Positions 60,148-64,000 of a stretch of 64,000 nt of DNA are shown here, piece by piece (within the stretch, counting starts at the first letter, position 1; the number at the start of each line of letters is the position of its first letter). This DNA is from Dinghuibacter silviterrae (GTDB taxonomy: Bacteria; Bacteroidota; Bacteroidia; Chitinophagales; Chitinophagaceae), in NCBI RefSeq assembly GCF_004366355.1, contig NZ_SODV01000002.1, positions 1,404,768 to 1,468,767 of the forward strand, written 5' to 3'. Under the pieces are notes generated by a model, which saw only the letters and a list, made by a program, of their open reading frames with translations, ran no database searches and had not been told where the DNA came from. A program made the position numbers and the translations under genes.

Positions 60148-60973
60148 AGAGTCCCCGCAACTTTTCCGGATCGATAATCGCGTTAATCTGCAAGATCTTC
60201 CCGGTCTCCGGTGAGATATCAAACACCTGGCACGCCTGCAACCGGTCACCATTGTAATACAGGATAGCCGGCTGGTGATTGATCTCCGCCTCGCGGATCG
60301 TCGTCTGGGAGAGGAAGGCGAAAAAGGTCCTGACCTGCAACGCCGCCACCGCTTCCGCACCGGCCAGGAACTTCGCTGCAATCGGCAATTTCCCGCCCCC
60401 GTCGGCGTAGAACGCGATGTCCGCTGCCAGCATATCCTCCAACCGGGCCAGGTCCCTGCCCCGGATCGCGTCGATATAGTTGTGGAGCAACGTATTTGTC
60501 CGCGCATCCAGTTGGCTCACCGCTGCCGGTTTGAAAAGCTTTTCGCGCGCCCTGCTGAGTAACTTCCGGGAATTCTCCACGGAGAAAGACAGGATCTCCG
60601 CGATCTCCTCGTGCGAATAGTCAAAACTTTCCTTTAGGATAAAGACCGCCCGCTCCCGGGCGTTTAACCGCTCCAGCAACACCAGCAGCGAATAGGACAG
60701 GATGTCCTTCAGGTACAACCCCGCATCCGCCGACTCCGTCGCTACCGGCTCCGGCAGCCACGAGTCTTCCGACAGCGTCCGTTTTTGCCGCTGTTTTTGG
60801 TTGATCGAATGGTTGATGACGCTTTTGATCAGGTACGCCTTCTCGTTCATGACGCCCTCCCGTGGCTCCGTATGGTGTTTGATCAACACCTCCTGCACCG
60901 CGTCGCGGGCATCCTCGGCCGAGCCGAGGATGTTGTACGCGTACGGGAAAAGGATGTTCGTATAGTCCGTCAT
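60131..60973 (-). CDS. ECF41-type RNA polymerase sigma factor
   Basis: The 280-residue sigma factor has sigma-2 (about 1-65) and sigma-4 (about 90-150) regions and a fused SnoaL-like C-terminal domain (about 158-280). All ECF41 hallmarks are visible: WLPEP (72-76) in the linker, DGGGK (191-195) in the extension, and DPEKL (268-272) in place of the usual NPDKL. In this group the extension replaces an anti-sigma factor and tunes activity. The gene follows the carboxymuconolactone decarboxylase-like gene by one base, the classic ECF41 pairing, and probably drives that promoter. Confidence 0.94.
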   Translation of the reverse strand: MTDYTNILFPYAYNILGSAEDARDAVQEVLIKHHTEPREGVMNEKAYLIKSVINHSINQKQRQKRTLSEDSWLPEPVATESADAGLYLKDILSYSLLVLLERLNARERAVFILKESFDYSHEEIAEILSFSVENSRKLLSRAREKLFKPAAVSQLDARTNTLLHNYIDAIRGRDLARLEDMLAADIAFYADGGGKLPIAAKFLAGAEAVAALQVRTFFAFLSQTTIREAEINHQPAILYYNGDRLQACQVFDISPETGKILQINAIIDPEKLRGLSRTDS

Positions 60974-60974
60974 T

Positions 60975-61427
60975 TTAATAGGTGCCAGGTTTATAGTTGC
61001 CGGCCGGTGTCCGGAAAACCTTGTTGATCCGGTTCCAGGTCCCGGTCATAGAGATCCCTAAGGTAATGTCCGCGATTTGTTCTTTGGAAAAATATTTCTC
61101 CAGCTCGGCAAAAGTCGCGTCCGACGCCTCGTGGTGGGCAGTCAGTTCCTCCGCCAGTTGGAACGCCGCGCGTTCCGCGTCACTATAATAGGGGGAATCT
61201 TTCCAGGCCGGCATCCCATGCAGCCGCTGCTCCGTATCCCCGGCGGCGATGGCGTCCTTATGGTGCATGTCCAGGCAAAAAGCGCAGCCGTTGATCTGCG
61301 ACACCCGGTACGCCAGCAGGTGTTGCAATTTCGGGTCGAGCTGGGCGGAGTGCATAAACTGGCCAACTTTCAAAAGGGTGTCCAACATCCCTTTGCGGGT
61401 GTCTTGGAAGGTGATTCTGGGTTCCAT
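60975..61427 (-). CDS. Carboxymuconolactone decarboxylase/AhpD-like protein
   Basis: This 150-residue all-helical protein has the AhpD-like redox motif CAFCLDMHHKDA (Cys48, Cys51, His55), often linked to peroxide or disulfide chemistry. Such genes are the usual targets and neighbours of ECF41 sigma factors. I chose ATG 61427 (MEPRITFQ); the longer frame to 61451 would place the start inside the predicted leader. An ECF41-like promoter lies directly upstream. It is co-transcribed with the sigma gene, which starts one base after its stop. Confidence 0.92.
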   Translation of the reverse strand: MEPRITFQDTRKGMLDTLLKVGQFMHSAQLDPKLQHLLAYRVSQINGCAFCLDMHHKDAIAAGDTEQRLHGMPAWKDSPYYSDAERAAFQLAEELTAHHEASDATFAELEKYFSKEQIADITLGISMTGTWNRINKVFRTPAGNYKPGTY

Positions 61428-61446
61428 AAACGTTATTTTCCAACAA

Positions 61447-61473
61447 GACACAAAAGCGCTCCGCCGCGTGACA
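61447..61473 (-). promoter_or_regulatory. ECF41-like promoter (TGTCACG - 16 bp - TGTC)
   Basis: On the minus strand TGTCACG (61473-61467) is followed after exactly 16 bases by TGTC (61450-61447), 19 bases before the ATG at 61427. As I recall it, the ECF41 target consensus is TGTCACA, 16 bases, CGTC, so each half differs by one base. This would make the decarboxylase/sigma operon autoregulated. Confidence 0.6.
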
Positions 61474-61495
61474 AAGGCGCGGGATAAAATTCAAA

Positions 61496-62251
61496 TTATT
61501 TTTCACCCTGCCAATCCACCACCCCAAAATCCGTCAGCAACCGGCAGATCTTCCCCTCCGCATCATATCCTATATAGCTGCCATAGAACCCATCCCCCCA
61601 GCCCGTGGAAAAGACCGCGACGTTTTGCCCCTTGAACCTGTATACCCCATAATCCCAGGTATCCCGGGTATGCACCTTCATACTGTATATAAACATACTA
61701 TCTGTCATGGCGGAGTCTAGTTTGTCGTCTGCTTGCATCACTGCGTTGGCGGCACTGTCGATAAAAAGCCCGATGCCTCCGTCTACTCCGTACCCATAAT
61801 ATGAAGTATCGTACAACGGGAGGGGCTTTTGCCCGCGTAACAGGGCCATTTCCCAACGGGCGACGGGGGCGGGCGAAAACAGGATGCGGCTGAAGGCTAC
61901 CCGCTCGTCTGTCTTAATGGTGGCGATGGCCAGCTGGACGGGGAAGGCGCCTACCGGAAAATCTGCCAAAAAGGGCACCCCGTCCTTAACGGTCACGGGG
62001 CAATCGGCGATCACCTTTCCGGTCGTCACCTGTAGGTCGCCGATATGGATGGGGCAGAAACGCAGGCGCGTTGAATGCTGCGTAAGCGTGGTCCCCTCAA
62101 AAAAAGCAGTTTCAAATATCAGGGGACGGACAGAGACCGGATAGACATTGTGTCTGACCGTGTCGAGTTTTTCCTTGGAAATGGGATATTCTCCGTTCCG
62201 GGATTCGCAACCCGCCAATCCGATCCATCCAAGCAAGAGTAAAGTCCGCAT
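61496..62251 (-). CDS. DUF4241 lipoprotein
   Basis: The 251-residue product has a lipoprotein signal (MRTLLLLGWIGLAGC, Cys15). The rest matches the DUF4241 pattern: LQVTTGKVIADCPVTV, FPVGAFPVQLAIATIKTDERVAFSRILF, ARWEMALL, GIGLFIDSAAN and VFSTGWGDGFYGSYIGYDAEGKICRLLTDF. The function of this domain is not established; it is also found in soluble proteins. It stands alone, after the terminator of the susD gene. A TATATTCG near-match to the -7 box lies almost against the ATG. Confidence 0.85.
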   Translation of the reverse strand: MRTLLLLGWIGLAGCESRNGEYPISKEKLDTVRHNVYPVSVRPLIFETAFFEGTTLTQHSTRLRFCPIHIGDLQVTTGKVIADCPVTVKDGVPFLADFPVGAFPVQLAIATIKTDERVAFSRILFSPAPVARWEMALLRGQKPLPLYDTSYYGYGVDGGIGLFIDSAANAVMQADDKLDSAMTDSMFIYSMKVHTRDTWDYGVYRFKGQNVAVFSTGWGDGFYGSYIGYDAEGKICRLLTDFGVVDWQGEK

Positions 62252-62263
62252 AGCCGAATATAG

Positions 62264-62294
62264 AAAAAAAAGCCGCCCCTAAAAAGGAGCGGCC
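62264..62294 (-). terminator. Rho-independent terminator after susD
   Basis: On the minus strand GGCCGCTCC, a TTTTTA loop and GGGGCGGC form a strong stem with one G-T pair, followed by eight T residues (62271-62264). It lies about 30 bases past the susD stop at 62323 and ends the susCD transcript. Confidence 0.85.
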
Positions 62295-62322
62295 ATATAT
62301 AATCCAACTGCAAAAAAGAAAA

Positions 62323-63948
62323 TCAGTACCCTGGATTCTGCCTCAGGTTCGAGTTGTTTTCGATGGCCGTCAGCGGAATTGGGAAAAGTTGCTGGTGGGT
62401 GTCTCCATCGGGGGTGTGGTCCCACCAGGAGCCGGTGGAGAAGGTGCCGAAACGGATGATGTCCTGGCGGCGCCAGCCCTCGAAGATGAATTCGCGTCCG
62501 CGCTCATTGAGGAGCTCGGGGAGGGTGAGGGTGGCGGTGGTATAGGCTGCGGATGGCCAATAGGTCGCGCTGAAGGCGCGTTTTTTGACGGCATTGATGA
62601 GGTCGACGGCGGCCTGGGGGGCGGTGCCGCCGTTTTGGCGCATGAGGGCTTCGGCCTTGGCGAAATAGATCCAGGAGAGGCGGTAGATGGCCCAGTCGTT
62701 GCTGAAATAATTGGGGTCGGTGACCTGGCCGGGTTTATACTTGTTAAAACGGACCCCGCTGTTTTCTTCGCCGGTGGTCATGTTGGACGGCAGGGTGTTG
62801 GGGTTCTGACCGGGTTGAAGGGTGATGTTCTTACGGATATTGTCTACAAAAACAAGGGGTTGACCGGCATACTCCCTGTACCCGGGTACGGGCTTGGTGG
62901 GGTCGGTGAGGTAGTACTGGGGACCGATGAAGAACCAGTCCTTTTTCCGGTAGTCGCTATCCTGGTATTGGGTGTAGGTACCGGGGATGAGGACGATCCC
63001 GTTGTTCCCGTTGAAGGTGCCGTTGTAAATGTATTGTTCGTTGAAGTGATAGAAGTCGGAATTGTAGTTGCACCGGAACGTGGACTTCTGGTAGTTATAG
63101 CCCATACAGAAGATGATTTCCGGGCTTTGGTAGTTGGTGTTGCTGTAGGTGGAATTGAGGTCGGTATCCAGCGCCATAGATCCTCCGGTCTGGGAACCCG
63201 CGGTGGAGTTGATGAGGGAGTCGCAGACCGAAATACAATCCGCCCAGCGTTGCTTGCCGGTCCATTTTTCGGCGTTGAGGTAGAGCTCGGCGAGCATGGC
63301 GAAGGCCCCGGCTTTCGTCATCCGGCCGACCATGGAAGGGGTCAGGATGGGGACGAGGTCTTTATAGGCCAGGATTTCGCTTTCGCAGAACTGGAAGACG
63401 CTGTCTTCGGACATGGTGGGGGGACTTGTGGGCGTACCGACGGCGGTGACGACGGGGATATTCCCATAGAGGTCCATCAGCTTGATATAATAAAACGCCC
63501 GGAGCAAATGGAGCTCGGCAATGAGTTCCTCGCGCTCGGATTCGGTGATCCCCATCTGGGTGGCGGTACGGCTTTGGAGGTTGTCGATGGGGTCGTTGCA
63601 GTACCCGACACCGGTATACATCAGGTTCCAGGGGTTGAGGACGATGTCCTGGTCGTCGATGACCCAGGTGTGGTAGTGTAACCGGATCCAGTTGCCGTTG
63701 TCCTGGCCGTCGACACCCTTGATGGGCCAGGCGAGCTGGTCGCCGGCGAGTTCGCTGACGCGCCAGTAGCCGACCTGGCCGGAGGAAGTGATCCAGGCGT
63801 TGGTGTGGGTATAGGGGCGGAGAACGGCGGAGATGACCTCGTTCTCGTTATTATAATAATTGGCGGTGATAAAGCTGCTGTAGTCTGTTTCGTTGAGCTT
63901 GGTACAGGAGGCAAAAAGGACCAGTACCAGGAGGAGTCTCACTTTCAT
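62323..63948 (-). CDS. SusD/RagB-type surface glycan-binding lipoprotein (edge locus)
   Basis: The 541-residue lipoprotein has the lipobox VLFASC (Cys15) and a helical SusD core (ELIAELHLLRAFYYIKLMDLYGNIPVV, AGAFAMLAELYLNAEKW). The C-terminal signature LLNERGREFIFEGWRRQDIIRFG ending FPIPLTAIENNSNLRQNPGY is typical. The partner SusC ends 11 bases upstream at the window edge. No glycoside hydrolase is visible downstream before the terminator, so the rest of this locus, if any, lies beyond the window. Confidence 0.95.
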   Translation of the reverse strand: MKVRLLLVLVLFASCTKLNETDYSSFITANYYNNENEVISAVLRPYTHTNAWITSSGQVGYWRVSELAGDQLAWPIKGVDGQDNGNWIRLHYHTWVIDDQDIVLNPWNLMYTGVGYCNDPIDNLQSRTATQMGITESEREELIAELHLLRAFYYIKLMDLYGNIPVVTAVGTPTSPPTMSEDSVFQFCESEILAYKDLVPILTPSMVGRMTKAGAFAMLAELYLNAEKWTGKQRWADCISVCDSLINSTAGSQTGGSMALDTDLNSTYSNTNYQSPEIIFCMGYNYQKSTFRCNYNSDFYHFNEQYIYNGTFNGNNGIVLIPGTYTQYQDSDYRKKDWFFIGPQYYLTDPTKPVPGYREYAGQPLVFVDNIRKNITLQPGQNPNTLPSNMTTGEENSGVRFNKYKPGQVTDPNYFSNDWAIYRLSWIYFAKAEALMRQNGGTAPQAAVDLINAVKKRAFSATYWPSAAYTTATLTLPELLNERGREFIFEGWRRQDIIRFGTFSTGSWWDHTPDGDTHQQLFPIPLTAIENNSNLRQNPGY

Positions 63949-63959
63949 GGTATGATGAT

Positions 63960-64000
63960 TTAGAAACCGAGGTTTAGGCCAAGTAAAAAGGAACGCGTGT
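63960..64000 (-). CDS. SusC/RagA C-terminus, truncated by window edge
   Basis: The last 13 codons on the minus strand read TRSFLLGLNLGF then TAA. This aromatic-ended beta-strand is typical of the SusC barrel terminus (compare SFAFGLNLTF in the locus 1 SusC). Together with the susD 11 bases downstream it marks a third susCD pair whose main part lies outside the window. Confidence 0.85.
   Translation of the reverse strand, partial: TRSFLLGLNLGF

Overview
The window reads as a chromosome segment of a fairly GC-rich member of the Bacteroidota, probably a soil or plant-associated Chitinophagaceae. The evidence is three SusC/SusD pairs (one cut by the window edge), a hybrid two-component regulator, a C-terminal type IX secretion sorting domain, LytTR/LytS and AraC regulators, and several -7 boxes of the Bacteroidota TAnnTTTG type. 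I see no rRNA, tRNA, CRISPR array, insertion sequence or prophage. Genes are packed tightly, often with stop/start overlaps, and no gene-free stretch exceeds 300 bases.

Layout. 1-2550: a partial unknown gene, an HD-domain hydrolase, a small membrane-anchored protein and a globin-like lipoprotein. 2553-6396 (minus): transglutaminase-like protein, LytS-type sensor kinase with a repeat-expanded N-terminus, and LytTR regulator, with their own -7 box. 6455-18620: polysaccharide utilisation locus 1, with a hybrid two-component regulator divergent from susC, susD, a heparinase II/III-type lyase and a GH105-type unsaturated uronyl hydrolase. 18617-26658: an L-rhamnose locus (GntR-type regulator divergent from RhaT permease, bifunctional aldolase/dehydrogenase, isomerase, kinase) ending in dinB. 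26718-30140: an 11-repeat IPT/TIG surface protein with a T9SS tail, followed by a perfect 42-bp inverted repeat. 30430-41306: a galactose locus (GH36 alpha-galactosidase, AraC regulator, a second clan-D-like glycosidase, DUF5107-TPR protein, galactose mutarotase, sugar permease). 41426-57240: a fucose-directed locus (SusC, SusD, two surface lipoproteins, GH95, an SGNH-GH29 fusion, L-fuconate dehydratase, a sodium:solute symporter, an SDR). 57266-59587 (minus): GH92 mannosidase. 59588-62251: a structured intergenic element, a small secreted protein, an ECF41 sigma factor with its carboxymuconolactone-decarboxylase partner, and a DUF4241 lipoprotein. 62264-64000 (minus): the start of another susCD locus.

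How it works together (inference). Locus 1 would import and cleave a uronic-acid polymer by beta-elimination, and the unsaturated ends would be removed by the GH105-type enzyme. The adjacent rhamnose operon could take up the released L-rhamnose, which points to a rhamnose-uronate polymer. The galactose and fucose loci together would strip alpha-galactosyl and alpha-fucosyl residues, one fucosidase being fused to an esterase-like domain. They would feed galactose through mutarotation and fucose through the non-phosphorylating fuconate route. The two loci share short sequence motifs upstream of their first genes. The most unusual non-coding features are the 42-bp inverted repeat at 30185-30294, the nested palindromes at 59641-59742, and the in-frame 30/21-bp repeat array at 4967-5161.
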